NCBI GenBank assembly: GCA_963965975.1
Contig: OZ014412.1
Span: 15,870,349 to 15,934,348, forward strand
Direction of reading: 5' to 3'
DNA length: 64,000 nucleotides
DNA from: Xestospongia bergquistia
Lineage: Eukaryota; Porifera; Demospongiae; Haplosclerida; Petrosiidae
Below, in pieces: positions 11,811-24,059 of this stretch. Below the pieces are notes generated by a model. That model was given only the letters and a program-made list of their open reading frames with translations. It had not been told where the DNA came from and did no database searches. Numbering within the stretch: the first letter of the stretch is position 1; every line of letters starts with the position of its first letter. The position numbers and the translations under genes were made by a program.

Positions 11811-14800
11811 TTAGATAACTGCTCTTGGAGCAGACGTCACCATACTTGTGAATTCTTCTTGCAAATTTTTAATTTGTTTAGCAGTCATTGCTATAGAAAC
11901 ATAAAAGTGTTATTTATACATCATTATATATATATTTTTTACTTTGCATGTCAAGTTTTCGAGCTAACTCTTTGAAACCAATTTTACGGTCATTGCGATC
12001 AGGTCTGGTCTTAAACTCGTCATGTAATTCAACAAGTTTTCTAGCCATGATCGTTTTGGTAGATTCTTTGTGTGGATGCTCCATGACCCATCTTGTAATT
12101 GCTATTATCAAAAAAAGACACAATTTTACATCTGCTTTGTCTTCTGGTAGAGGTAGAGGATGTATAGGACAATCAAGTTTCTTCTTAATAGCTATAATGG
12201 CTTCATCTGTATATGTAGATATCTCTTTGGCTAACATGAGTATATCGTCAGGTGTAAGATCTATGTTGATAAAACATGTAATCATCATGAAATCATATAA
12301 TATCATATTTTATTAGTAGTAATCAACTAACTTCCATTAAGCTTTAGTTTATGAGGAATGGCATTCTATAGTTTAAGAAAATGTTAAAATAAGTGTTATA
12401 TGTATTGTGACATACATTTCGAAGCTCTTTACTCCATGCCTTTGTAAATTCATTTGGTCGTTCTTTTTGAACACAACGATCACAGAATTCATCATCAGGA
12501 AGTATATGATGCTTTCGGCTAAAGTTGTACGGTATTTGTAGATCATCTTTTGCACAAAGAACAGCAAATTTATATTGTGGCTTTCCAAATCGCTGGAAAC
12601 GAATGCAATCCTCAGCTATTTTCTGGCATCCTTTGATGATCTTTGACACCGATGATGATACTATGCGAGTGTTGGTTGTCTCAACCAAAAACTCGATTAC
12701 TCCGCCTTGATAGACAATCTTTATAATGATATCAACACTGTCTTCTTTGAAGGATATCTTGGTGATATTACTCTCTCCAGATGTATGTAGAGTAGAAGCT
12801 GGAATGCTCTTTAAGAGATATTTAGTAATAGCCACTATCAAATTTAATGAGGGATAGTGCACACTTGTTATTAGTTGAACAGCCTCCAGGTGATAGGTAA
12901 ACACTTCTTCTTTCTTTCGAACTGATGGCATATAAAAGCAGTCATCTTCCTTAGCATATTGGCTTGGACATTGACCAGTCACTTTTGTAGCTAAACCTAC
13001 TGCTTCCAGTACTTTGATATACATATGCTTGTTTTGACCGAAGAAAACACTAGCTCTATCATCAGTGAGGATGCCATCGGTTGACAGTGCCTCTTCCTTT
13101 TTTATTTTCTCTGGGTTAAATGCATGATCGAGAGTTGAGAGGAATTTATCTGGGTTAATAATCACAATGTCGCAGTCCGAGTTGATGAGATGTACATCAA
13201 GTATACTTCCAAATGATGTGAAGAAACAACAAAAATGTTCGAAATTTTCTTCCTTGATACCACAATCCATGGCCATTTTCTTCAGGTCACGACGTGTCAT
13301 AAAGAGCAATTCATTGTCCGAGGCCAGTGCTCCCCTCAGAAATATATATGACACTGGGATTTCTTCATAATCTTTTGCAATTTGTTGTTTGAGAAACTTC
13401 CACAAAACATGGCTCCTGGTATTGGCAAAATTGATTGGTTTTACTCTTTCGTTTATCAGGTGTTCTACACCAAGTTGAGGTGCTGCGTTTTGACATTCTC
13501 TTTGTAGCTTCGTTAACTTCAAGTTAGTTTCATCATCTTGACTTTTGACTTTGGCAAATACAGTACATGCATCTTTTCGAGGTTGTTTCAGGGAACTGGT
13601 TAATTTGCTAGAGTGAAGAAGATACTCCAGTCGTGACTGACGCATGGTTTCACTTGATTCTGGTGGCTTATGAAGGTATTTTGTATCACGGTCAACATCG
13701 GTGAACAACCACATGTAACTATTGTGTAGGTGACCACTAAAACAAAGAATAAACTGAAGTGCTATACTGTTGAAAGTCAAATCCCAGACTTTGATAAAAC
13801 CTGCACCTTGTTTTAAGCCCTTTCTTTCTTTTTCCCTTTTTGCCTCATTAGCACTCATCCATGCTATTGACTTGTGTAAATGATGCTCCAGTTTTAAATC
13901 TTCAAAGGATGTGGTGTTGTAATCATTGATGAAGTTACATTTATGCACAGGTTTATCTTCAAGAGCTAAATTTCGTTTTATCCCAGACAAACAGCCATCA
14001 TAACAAAGTTCAAGTTCACTGCAACTCCAAGCTTCAATAGTACTGTTTGTTGTGAGTCCTGTAGCAAAGGCTTCATAACAAGAGAAACCAGGTGGTGGCT
14101 TTGATTGTAAGTTGAAAAGCTTTTGAATTGCTTCACTCTTGCCACTATATGGAAGACCACCAGACATGAGTAGAGCAGGTAATACAGGAACTTTGTAGGT
14201 TTTTTGGTGCATCATAGTAAATAGGCAAGTATTGTTCACATCAATTGATTGTGTCTCTACAATAGAAAAAATTAATAAAGGTTGCCTGGTAAAACATTGA
14301 AATCAAGGAAGTGCATGTAATTGCCTTGCCTGATTCTTGCTGTAAAATATTATCACCCTCAGTAACAGTTGAATGTGTTTTAATTTGTGTCGACTCTTGT
14401 CCTGACACCATTACTGACAGTTTTGAAGCAGGTCCAGTAGCAACCTGTATTTCTGTTACATAACTCTGCAAAATAATAAATTAGCATATTTAGAGAGGGT
14501 ATAAACAACTCAGAAAAGCTAGCATTCTATTGTTTAACTATAGTGAAGAATGTATGTAGCTTATCACATGACCAAGAAATGCAAATAGCATATGCTTTCA
14601 GACAAACCTCACATCCATCTTCTTGATCAATAGAGCTAGTATCAGATTGTATAGAACTTGTCTGCATTTTCTGTCAAAGAAATAAGAAGTACACCATAGC
14701 CAGAACATTAAATAAAAATTGCTATATCTATATGACCCAATTTTTAAAAATATACACAACTATATTTGAGAAAGAAATTCAAAATGATCTTAAAAGTATA

Positions 14801-16837
14801 TGCATATGGATGCCATAATTTGTACCAAACTGGTATTCAGGAGGACCAATTTTATGATTCAGATATAGAGTCATTTATATATTTTTTCAGCGCTAATATA
14901 ATATATCATGCTTGGGAAGTGGTACTAAAGCAAGACTGTTATTTCAACTCATAGTGAAGGACTTGCAAGAAATAGTCTTGCTACTTCCTAAGGTTTATTT
15001 GATATCTTCTGCCGTGCTCAAAGTTTCTAGTTCCCAGTTATAAAAGCTTAGGGAAAAAGTTAAGTATGCTCACACACACTTGCAATAATTATAGTTTTGT
15101 AAAAGCAATTGAGCACCAATCTTTAGCAATATACTAGTGTATTTATAGTACAAGTTTGCCTAATAGTGTCTGGTTACATGCTTCTGTAGTTGTATTTGAT
15201 GTTTTAAAACCTTTTAGTTCTGCAATGATTTTTAAGATTGCATTGAAACTTGCAATGGTATTTGCAATGTGACCTTGCCAGCTAAGTTTTCACCATTACA
15301 TTCAATGTTGCAATATCTTTGTATTTGTTTCAGTTGCAATTTTGCAATGATGTTGCTTGCAGTGACTCTATAACTTAGCGAAAATAGCTATATGCTAGCA
15401 AAAAAACTCCCTCTTTTGCTTAAACATGCAAAGGAAAGCTAATCTTGCAAAATGTCTTAGGTCACAGTCTTATAACATCAATGGAAGGAATAATGCAGGA
15501 GCTATATGTTCTGTAAAATTATAAACATTTGCATTTAATTCCAAAATTTATATTGTATTTTTAACTAAGTATGCAGATTAGCTTTTGGTTTCAGTTTGTT
15601 TAATATGTATAAATTTGGCTAAGAATATTCCTCTACTGGCTACACTATAGTAAGCCTGGCAGTGGACTTGCTGCATTAGTATATTAGGAAGTAACAACAC
15701 ATATGCATATATTTGCAATATATATATATATATATACATACAAATATATATATATATACATATATATACATAATACATATATATATATTCCAATTACTCT
15801 AGTCACATACTTAAAAATAAATTATGTCCATAATTTGGAACTGCCTCTTTCAATATTTAGTGCTTTTCAGGTTGAAATGTATTTACATATGCTAACCATT
15901 GTTTCTATATGGAAAATGCATTTAGGGTTTATAACTACAATTATACATGTAGTGGGTTTTGTTTAAGGGTAATCCATAACAACATTTACAGTGTGTTACT
16001 TATTCCTACCTTATCTATTGGACTTATATTTAAAATAATAACTTCACTGATAGTCAGTTTCATCAAGCCTTTCTTTTCTGCTAACTTTGTACTTTTTGAG
16101 CTTGTGCAAGTATTGAATTGATCATTTGAAATGGAAATGTACAGGTTACAATGACGAAAGTACGGAAGCCTCAGACGGACATTCCAATTCCTATTTCCAA
16201 TTTCAATATAGCGGGATTATACGGACGGAGTTTTAATGTCCGTTCTCGGCTTCTCTAAATAATCGAACTACAATATACAACCAAAGTCAGGGACCCAGGA
16301 AACATCTCGCTGACGCTCCATTCTAAGAGACGGCTCGTGGTACTCGTGCTCCGCGTTTTATTAAGTAACAAGAAAAGCCTAGAAGTGGCGCACATGCTAA
16401 AAATGGAATTAGGAATAAGAAATTGGACTCATCAACTGGATCGTTAATTGGATTTTTTAAATACGCCAACGTTCGCGGAAGAAAGGAATTGGAATGTCCG
16501 TCTGCGGCTTCCGTAGGAAAGAGCCATCTTGTTCAATACTAATCAATTTGGTTTGAGAAAAAGGCTGTCTTTCTAGCAATATATCTCTGACATCTTTTAA
16601 TGTGTAACTTTGGGTATCTTTTGAGTATCAGCTAAGGACAAATTTAGTTGTCTTACATTTAAGTGGGGAAGATTTTTTTCTTCACCATTTTCTTTATTAG
16701 GTTGGATATCCACATCAGGCCCAAAGACATCTTCAATTTTCTTTATTACTTCTTCTGGAAGATCTTAAACACACATTAAGAGACAATGTTATAATATTCT
16801 TACATACATGTAAGAAAAACAACTCACTTTTGGCCAT
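11811..16837 (-). CDS. ROCO-like family gene 3 (inverted): P-loop, COR-like and helical domains, short tail
   Basis: Minus-strand exons in transcription order: 16837-16828 (start ATG, encodes MAK), 16763-16657 (acidic leader), 14670-14608, 14465-14330, 14256-12416 (long exon), 12365-12332 (34-nt micro-exon), 12260-11943 (helical) and 11890-11811 (stop at 11813-11811). The long exon has Walker A GGLPYSGKS, KVWDLTFNS, YIFLRGAL, FFTSFGSILDV and CFYMPSVR. All exon phases agree. The donor after 14330 reads G|GCAAGG, so this is probably a GC-AG intron. The sequence just before the P-loop (TCLFTMMHQKTYKVPV) differs from the other copies. There is no Death or ZU5 domain. The 2-kb intron 14671-16656 contains a TA microsatellite and a MITE. 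The two 5'-most exons are supported only by phase and splice sites. Confidence 0.7.
15717..15790. repeat. TA/CATA microsatellite
   Basis: A run of TATATA and CATATATATA words inside the long intron of family gene 3. Open frames crossing it on both strands are low-complexity artefacts. Confidence 0.9.
16161..16515. mobile_element. MITE, 355 bp, with 30-bp terminal inverted repeats
   Basis: The left end (16161-16190, starting TACGGAAGCC) and right end (16486-16515, ending GGCTTCCGTA) are inverted repeats with one mismatch in 30 bp. Both ends carry TA at the boundary, consistent with TA target duplication as in Tc1/mariner-type insertions. The interior is GC-richer than its surroundings and has no reading frame. 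It sits in an intron of family gene 3. The superfamily is inferred only from the TA. Confidence 0.85.
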
Positions 16838-17336
16838 AGTTTGATTATATGTAGTGAGTATAGTCAATCACTCTCAAAACTTTCTTCTATCAGTTATAGA
16901 TATTTTTGTGATTGTTTATATAGTAACCATTAAATGGTAATTAATACCTTCATGTTTTTAGTTATAACTCCACCCTTACGTCAAAATGTCTGTAATTAGG
17001 TTTTATTGAATTGCTGCTAAAGGAAGATGTCAAGGTGGTCTAGAACAATGTATGATTAAGGATAACACCTTAACAATAAGGATTGTTTTAAAGATATTAA
17101 AGTTAATATTAACTGGTTTTCTAAACTACAATAGACAACAATACACTTGAAGAGTAGATGTTTGTCATTAAGAATTAGGTTTATTAAAAAAGAGGAAATT
17201 ATTAACCTGACATTGCTGTGTATACATTGCAATTATAACCATTAAGTAGAGATTATTTTTTTAGTAAAAGCTTTGGTATAGCAGGAACATGTTACTGTTG
17301 AGATCACTTTCCATGTTAGATCTGGCTGGGAACTAC

Positions 17337-18317
17337 TTATACAAGGGGTGTTTCCTCTGTTTCTCCTTCATCTCTTTTTTCGAATTTCCACCATGGAAGG
17401 GTGGCTAACGTTATTAGAATAGCAATCAAATTGATGAAATGACTAAGTTTGTTTGTGAATTCTATTATTGACTTCTGTTCTTGTAACGAGGGGTTGAACA
17501 TTATGATGGCACCAAATATGCCCACAGATAGAAGAATCCCGAATTGGTAGACAACAGTTTTAACGCAATCTTGATATCGAACTTTGTTTCCTCGTGATAA
17601 TTTCAAGGCAACCCAGACATATAAGTAAGTTGCTGCCACACCTGAAGCAAATATAGACAGACATTCAGATATTGCAGAGCTAATATTAAAAACAAATTGA
17701 TAGCATAAAACTTTGTCTTGTTCTGTGCAATTGTACGGTCTACTTGACAATGATGCATTAATATCAAAACATTGGAGATTTGATTTGCACATAAAGGATT
17801 CCTCCAATAAGAATAGATGTACAAAAATTGAAACTATATAGGTAATCAAAAGAATAAGTATAGAGATGACCCAAAGTTGCAAATTCTCTGGAATTATGAA
17901 GCCACCAATTTTTTTTCCATTTTTAAACAAGCTATTAGCTGCCATTTCATGAACAGATTTACTACGTTGTCTATAGTATTTTGCAAAGGCATTTCTAGCA
18001 GTAGAGTTTCTTGGAAGATTGCAGATTTGCAATAACAGACTGCAAGAACAGTTGTATTGGGTTCTATTGACATCAGAGTATATTTCTTTCTTACACCAAT
18101 CACAAAAGCATAAACATGTATCGAGAATCATTGTAAAAGATGCACAGCAGCCTGCAAGTCGGTTGATACTGCAGCACTTCTGTTTCATCAGTACAACATA
18201 GCTAATGAATACTATCATGCCAATAGCTACTAGTATTGCTGGAACAATACCAAAAAAGGTGTAAAACCATAGAGGAAGAAGTAATGTCTTAGCACCAATA
18301 GTGATCTGGGGAGCCAT
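17337..18317 (-). CDS. Multi-pass membrane protein, unrecognised, single exon
   Basis: An uninterrupted 326-residue frame starting MAPQITIGAK. It has about five hydrophobic segments (roughly residues 10-42, 148-172, 210-238, 252-273 and 288-310). A cysteine-rich region lies at residues 48-105, with N-glycosylation sequons in the cysteine-rich loop and in the loop near residues 175-205. The C-terminal tail is charged and acidic (EKRDEGETEETPLV). I do not recognise the family. The gene lies between inverted family gene 3 and the 3' relic of EPRS copy A, in a place where two EPRS exons are missing. Length, composition and clean membrane topology argue for a real gene rather than a chance frame. 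Confidence 0.7.
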   Translation of the reverse strand: MAPQITIGAKTLLLPLWFYTFFGIVPAILVAIGMIVFISYVVLMKQKCCSINRLAGCCASFTMILDTCLCFCDWCKKEIYSDVNRTQYNCSCSLLLQICNLPRNSTARNAFAKYYRQRSKSVHEMAANSLFKNGKKIGGFIIPENLQLWVISILILLITYIVSIFVHLFLLEESFMCKSNLQCFDINASLSSRPYNCTEQDKVLCYQFVFNISSAISECLSIFASGVAATYLYVWVALKLSRGNKVRYQDCVKTVVYQFGILLSVGIFGAIIMFNPSLQEQKSIIEFTNKLSHFINLIAILITLATLPWWKFEKRDEGETEETPLV

Positions 18318-18728
18318 ATCCTTTTGTAAATGTCAGTATATCTTTAAATTTATACTACTTTTAAAGACTTATTATTGTTATTGCACAATTTAGTGGCTTG
18401 CTTAGTCATAAGCACGTGCTTAGCATGCATTTTGTATAGTATGCAAAAAACCTATTTTAAGTTATGCAATTATGTCAGAATTGCAATATAATACTGCAGT
18501 CTGTTCACAAATACAATAGTAGATTTAGCATGTTTTGTGATTGTTTCTATAGCAATTAATGAAAGTCATTGTCTTCATGTTTCCAATTCTTATTAAGTTA
18601 ATTGTTTGTCAGTTTAACCACTGAAAGCTAAAGGTCAATAGTAGTATTTGTCCTTACTGACTATGCTATGAATATATAGTATATCCATTCAATTTCACAT
18701 ATGTGCTTTTGAATTCATTTCATAATAG
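18318..18728. other. Intergenic, no gene seen
   Basis: AT-rich, between the membrane-protein start and the EPRS relic. The two EPRS exons expected here from copies B-D (the [10 protein letters not shown] exon and the PCGITAEMDESTRSE exon) were not found. Confidence 0.5.
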
Positions 18729-19395
18729 GGTGTTCCTATTCGACTTGAGATTGGTCCAAGTAATATAAAGAGTAAACGGTTTGTAGTTGTCTCACGTGAT
18801 AATAGTGATAAACAGTCATATGACATAGCAGTACTATAACAACCATTCAACAGATTCTGAGTGACATACAAAAAAAGACTGTTCACTAAGTAAAGCATTA
18901 ATGATATTATTATAAATATATGTCAGATTTTACAATAGTATAATATACTAACTGAATATTCATTGTAGAGCTAAATATGAGCTGGAGACTCATATAGCTG
19001 TTGTAGAAGAATTTTGTGTCAGTCTTGATAATAAAATGGTACAGGAGAATATTTATTCTAATGATCATAGTATAATAATGTAATATTGTGTATCAGTACT
19101 GATAATAGTGTCATATTATTTCAGATCATTATGGCTTGGTGAAATTGACTGTGAAGATTTTGTTAAGAAAATGAGTATAAGGTATTTAATAAAATTTGTT
19201 TTGCTTGAACTTTTATTTATATGATTTCTTTCTTGTAGAGATGAGGATAGTGAGCCTGGAGCACCAGCTATGGGAGCTAAAGCACTTTGTATACCTTTCT
19301 CACAACCAAAGGATATAGCCCCAGGAACAAAGTGTGTACGTGATGGTTGTGATAATTCAGCCAAATATTATACATTGTTTGGACGAAGTTATTGA
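18729..19395 (+). pseudogene. EPRS copy A relic: last four exons of prolyl-tRNA synthetase
   Basis: Exons correspond to the last four of the intact copies: 18729-18889 (GVPIRLEIGPSNIKSKRF), 18969-19038 (AKYELETHIAVVEE), 19125-19181 and 19239-19395 ([18 protein letters not shown], ending [11 protein letters not shown] then stop). Damage is clear. The first exon has a 1-bp loss (stop codon) and a later 1-bp gain in an A run. The second lacks 9 nt. The third lacks 8 nt of the PYCGEIDCED coding sequence, giving a frameshift. The plus orientation is opposite to copies B-D because this unit is inverted. Confidence 0.88.
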
Positions 19396-19529
19396 ACAAT
19401 ATAAATTGAACATTTAGTAGCTTTGAACTGTTTTTCTATTTGAATTAGTGTAAGTTATGGATCAATTTTTGTTTAATATATGAAGTAGTGCTCTTATTCT
19501 AATACATCTCAAATGGAACTACTATTTTT

Positions 19530-22020
19530 TGATTTAGTGTGTCTTGTGTGTTTGTTTCAATTGTAGGTAATAATGTTTGTTTGGAGGTTTCTACAGGAAA
19601 TCAATTAGAATAATGAAATTGGAGCATCTATTTCCTGTAAAATCTTCCTATGTAATCTCTAACTAATTTAGGCAATTTTGAAGTATTGTCATTAGACTTC
19701 TGATGATGATTAACTAGAAATGTGAATCATTCATACCTTTAAAATAGTTAGCCCAAAACTCAAATATAACTACTATGTTTTATGATTTCGTGTGTTTTGT
19801 GTTTGTTTGAATTGTAGGCAATATTCATTTTCTTTATGTTTCTCATTAATGGAACCACCCTCATTTCAAAGAATCTATGATTATATTTTATTTATTCATT
19901 TCATAACTTTATTGGATAGCATCAAACAATGACAGTGTTATATTGGGATATAAAGAGTCAACAATTAACAGTAAACAACTCAGTAAGAACTCTTAGTATT
20001 ATGCTATTGCTTCTTCAAAATATGTTGTACAAATAATTCCAAATAGTTCCTTTATAGAAATCATTGATGCTCATTACAAACATACATACATGATATTAAC
20101 ATAACAACATTATATTGGTATAATGTGAAAATATAACAAAAACTTTGAGGTTGTAATATCTTTGATAGTTCAAATATTTTTCAAGTTTGTTCAAAGTTTC
20201 CATTTTATATGTTTCTTTATAATATGATGTTTTCAGAATTGAAAACACTTGGAGTAATGTCATAGCACTTAACATTTCCTGCTTAGCTTAAAGTTCAATA
20301 TCAATGGTAGGATATATCAAATGATACCATGTAGAATTGTGCTTACCTTGAGTTAGTTGTAATTATTGAGATTTACATGTCAAATTGTAACAAAATGGGT
20401 TTGTAGATTTCTGTGTTAATATGTGCTGACTATATTGTATACTTGAGATTGTAATTTCAATCATTGACTTGTATTTGGTATCAGTCAGTAAATGTTACTT
20501 ATATTTTTAATACAAGCACTGTTTACTTCAGATCACACACACACACAAGTAGATTTAGTGTGTATATTGTTTGTTCAAGTTATAACTAATAATTTCATTG
20601 TCTTCATGTTTGTCATTAAATGGAACCACCCTCATTTCAAAAAATCTATGATTACATTTTCAATTATTCATTATATAACTTTATTGGATAGCATCAAAAC
20701 AATGACAGTGTTATATTGAGATACAATGTATCAACAATAAACAAATAAGAACTTTGGTATAAAGTCATAAACATATTGTGTGATCACATCAAATTTCTCT
20801 TCAAATCAATTTTGTTAATGTTTTTACATAATAATCCTAAAGTTTTACTCTTTTAAAAGCAAAGAAACTCACTACATACATACATGATACTAACATAATG
20901 ACACAATATCTACTAAACTTGCAGGAAAGGATAAAAGGCAGTATGAAATTCGAGGTTTTAATTTTTTATACACTTAACATGAGATATATAAATTATCCTC
21001 AATACAGAAAAGTCCTTAGATATTAAATAAAATACTTGATATTATGATGAAAAATAAGTGTCCTAGGCTTGAATAGAGGCTAGGATGTCTTTGTGAGACA
21101 TTATACATCAAAGGGTTATTACTTGTCTAAATATTTTTTTTAATCCTCAAGTATTCATAGATAGCATCAGTCAGTAGAACCTAATTATATTTTTAATACA
21201 AACACTGTTTATTTCAGATCACACACATACAATTAGATTTAGTATGTCTATTGTTTGTTTGAATTGTAACCAATACTATTCATTTTCTGTATGTTTCTCA
21301 TTGAGTGGAACCACCCTCATTTCAAAGAATCTATGATTATATTTTCAATTATTCATTATATAACTTTATTGGATAGCATCAAAAAAACCGACAGTGCTAC
21401 ATTGGGATACAATGTATCTACAATATACAATTAAGAACTTTTAGTACAAAGTCATAACTGCTCACAATATGTTTTACATAACAATCCTAAAGTGTTGCTC
21501 TTTTAAAAGCAATGAAACTCACTACATACATACATAATACTAACATAATGACACAATATCTACTAAACTTGTTGAAAAAGATAAAAGGAAGTATCTCATT
21601 CGAGGTTGTAATTTTATACACTTACATGAGATATTTAAACTATCCTCAATAAAGAAAAGTCCTTAGATATTGAATAACATATTTAAATAATTATGTTGAA
21701 ATATAAATGTCCTAGACCTGAAATAGAGGCTAGGATGTCTTTATGAGACATTACACATTAAAGAGTTATAGTTGTCTATATAGGTTTTTATTCATTAAGT
21801 ATTTGTATCATTCAGTAGATCTTAATTATGTTTTTAACATAAACACTGTTTATTTCAGATCACAAACACACACAATTAAATTAGTCTCTTGTGTTTATTT
21901 GAATTGCAACTAATATTATTCATTGTAATTATATTTCTTATTAAAATTTAACATCACAACCCTCAATTCAAAGAATCTCTGATTACATTTATTCATTTCA
22001 TAACTTTATTGGATGGTATC
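19530..22020. repeat. Tandem repeats of about 640-690 bp
   Basis: A unit with GATCACACACAC, then TTAGTGTGT, then GGAACCACCCTCATTTCAAA, then AACTTTATTGGATAGCATCAAA recurs at about 20530, 21217 and 21857, with a more diverged copy at about 19790-19940. The first two spacings are about 687 and 640 bp. Related single copies occur near 46285-46420 and 54990-55140. No coding potential was seen. Confidence 0.75.
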
Positions 22021-22206
22021 AAAGCAGTGGTTCCAAGCTCTATAATGGGATATTACTAACACCATTTATCAGCACAGTAGACACTTCATAAATTAACCTT
22101 GTGTAGTTAACAAGTCGACAACAATAAAATATAGTGTCTATTATAGAAGGTGTCATAGTGTATTATAAGAGTTTAAATTATGGTCACTTGGTTCTATACT
22201 ACTTAC

Positions 22207-22307
22207 TGCTTCAGCTCTTTTCAATCTTTCTTTTAAAGAGATTTCATCATCAATATCATATTCTCCATTACTTGTAGCACCAGGATTACCACGACGTGGA
22301 TGTTTAC
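22207..22307 (-). CDS. Second copy of the orphan coding exon
   Basis: The reverse-complement counterpart of the exon at 10636-10736. It has the same 101-nt length, the same acceptor and donor, and the same open frame with two amino-acid changes (KHPRRGNP for KRPRRGNP and DDEIS for DDELS). Preservation of frame in both copies suggests recent duplication or constraint. The protein is unrecognised. Confidence 0.5.
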
Positions 22308-24050
22308 CTATAAATTATTAGATAGACTGTAATCTGAGTATTGAATGTTCTGTCATAACACTTCATTATGTTGTTGAATATTAACTTTAACTTTGTAACA
22401 CTAGACATACGAATTATTTAATTTACTAGCTTGCCATTATGTACTTTGTAAACAGACTAAACCAATATTGTTGTAATTGAAACTATACACATTAATTTAT
22501 ATGATGTTTATGAACAAGAATATTTTGAAGTCTTATCACTTCATGAATATTGTTGTTTAAACCACAAAGAAAAGAAGACTTTAGACTTTGTATGATAGAC
22601 ATTGTTTCTCTTTTTTCCATTTTTATGGAGCTAATATTGAGAAAAACAAGTCTTTGTAATTATCAATAAAATCGTTTAATTTCATTGATGACAGAATATG
22701 ATAACATAGGGCTAAATATTTAGTCTTAAGAAAGTGATCTTGTTATAGGAAGACCTTTCATACATGTTAGTGTAGCTGATGATGGTACAGGTGTTCAAGA
22801 AGGCTCTTGAAGGACTGTTATAGTCTTTCTGAATTCACTCAGGCACGTGAATAACTTTGCTGTTTTACATGCTGTCAACATGAGACTTGCACCAATTCAT
22901 TCAGCTTGTACATGTCCTGTATATATGTGAAATGTGGTGCTCTAGTGCAAAAAGGCAGTAAACTAGGAAACTCCAACACTTCCAGTGTCATATCTTTGGA
23001 AGTCCTCACATTCTTCACCTTAGTGGATTTAACGAACAAGTGATGTGACATCATTTACTATGGTTAATGTAAAATAAAATCAAGTCAAGAGGTGAACTCT
23101 CAAGTCTCTTAGTGGTTAGTAGATGCTCTTAACTGTTTAGCTACAAAGGCTTGCAATACCATAAGTTGTGTTCAAGAGTGTGTAGATAAGTAGGATGAGG
23201 GACAAAGGCTGCTGCCTACATTTTGATTTCAACTTCACTCAGGCATCCTTAAAGGTACTATATATATGTAATACTTACACTCTCCTTGTGACAACTGAAT
23301 TATATTTATCCCCTCTTAGAAGCTGTCTGCACACTTGACGTTAGTACTATTACTAGCTGTATTGTTTGATTCATAACACAATGTTGTTACCTTTATTTTT
23401 ATGATGATTATTATACATAGCAATCTTTCTAATGGACACATTGATGTAAAATACCTTTGAGTTGTAGAAAAGTAAGACCAATATTATGTGACAAACCCAA
23501 AATTGACACAATAAAAGTAGTGGGAGATGATGCACACAACTTTTGTTGAAGTCCAATTTTGGGTTGACGAAATCATTACATGAAGTTCACAATTTGTATA
23601 GTTAAGTCAGTTGAAAAAACATGACTACTAGGTGTTTGTTATGTCATGTACAAACATTTTATTAAAAGATTGGAAGATAGAATTGCCTTTGGGGAAATCA
23701 CAAAACTGAACATCAGTTTCTGGCAGAGTTCATTTACCAGCTATACACAAGGTAAGTCTATGTGTATATTTTATATATATATTGGAGGTATATTATACGT
23801 AAGGAGAGAATGCTTCTTTAACCAGGACAATCAAATTAAACATAATAGGCAAGAGGTCTTCAATCATCATATCAATATACAGATGTACTTGTCTCCATCA
23901 AATATAGAGCAAAGAACAATAAATAAAAAAGGATCCAAAAGCTGTGAGAAAGCTCATTTTGATTAAGAGCCACATGCTTTCAGAAAATCTAATCATATTC
24001 TAGCTGCCTCAAGCCTCCATAACAACTGCCCTCTCTCAATATGAGCTGAG
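22308..24050. other. Spacer with a decayed coding-like segment shared with 45190-45600
   Basis: The stretch at about 22680-23030 (+) matches the reverse complement of 45190-45600. The translations share VLHA-N-M-L-PI---CTCPVYM and surrounding residues, but both copies have stops and shifts. It therefore looks like an old gene piece copied with the segmental unit. I cannot name it. The remainder up to about 24050 shows nothing supported. Confidence 0.45.
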
Positions 24051-24059
24051 TGCTTTGAT

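Noticed and set aside
15578-15966. Open frames on both strands rich in Y, I and K
   Set aside because: They cross a TA/CATA microsatellite and are low-complexity translations with no family signal.
20530-22010. Possible CRISPR-like or centromeric satellite array
   Set aside because: Units are long (640-690 bp), diverged and few, without short repeats and unique spacers; this is a local tandem duplication in a eukaryotic genome.
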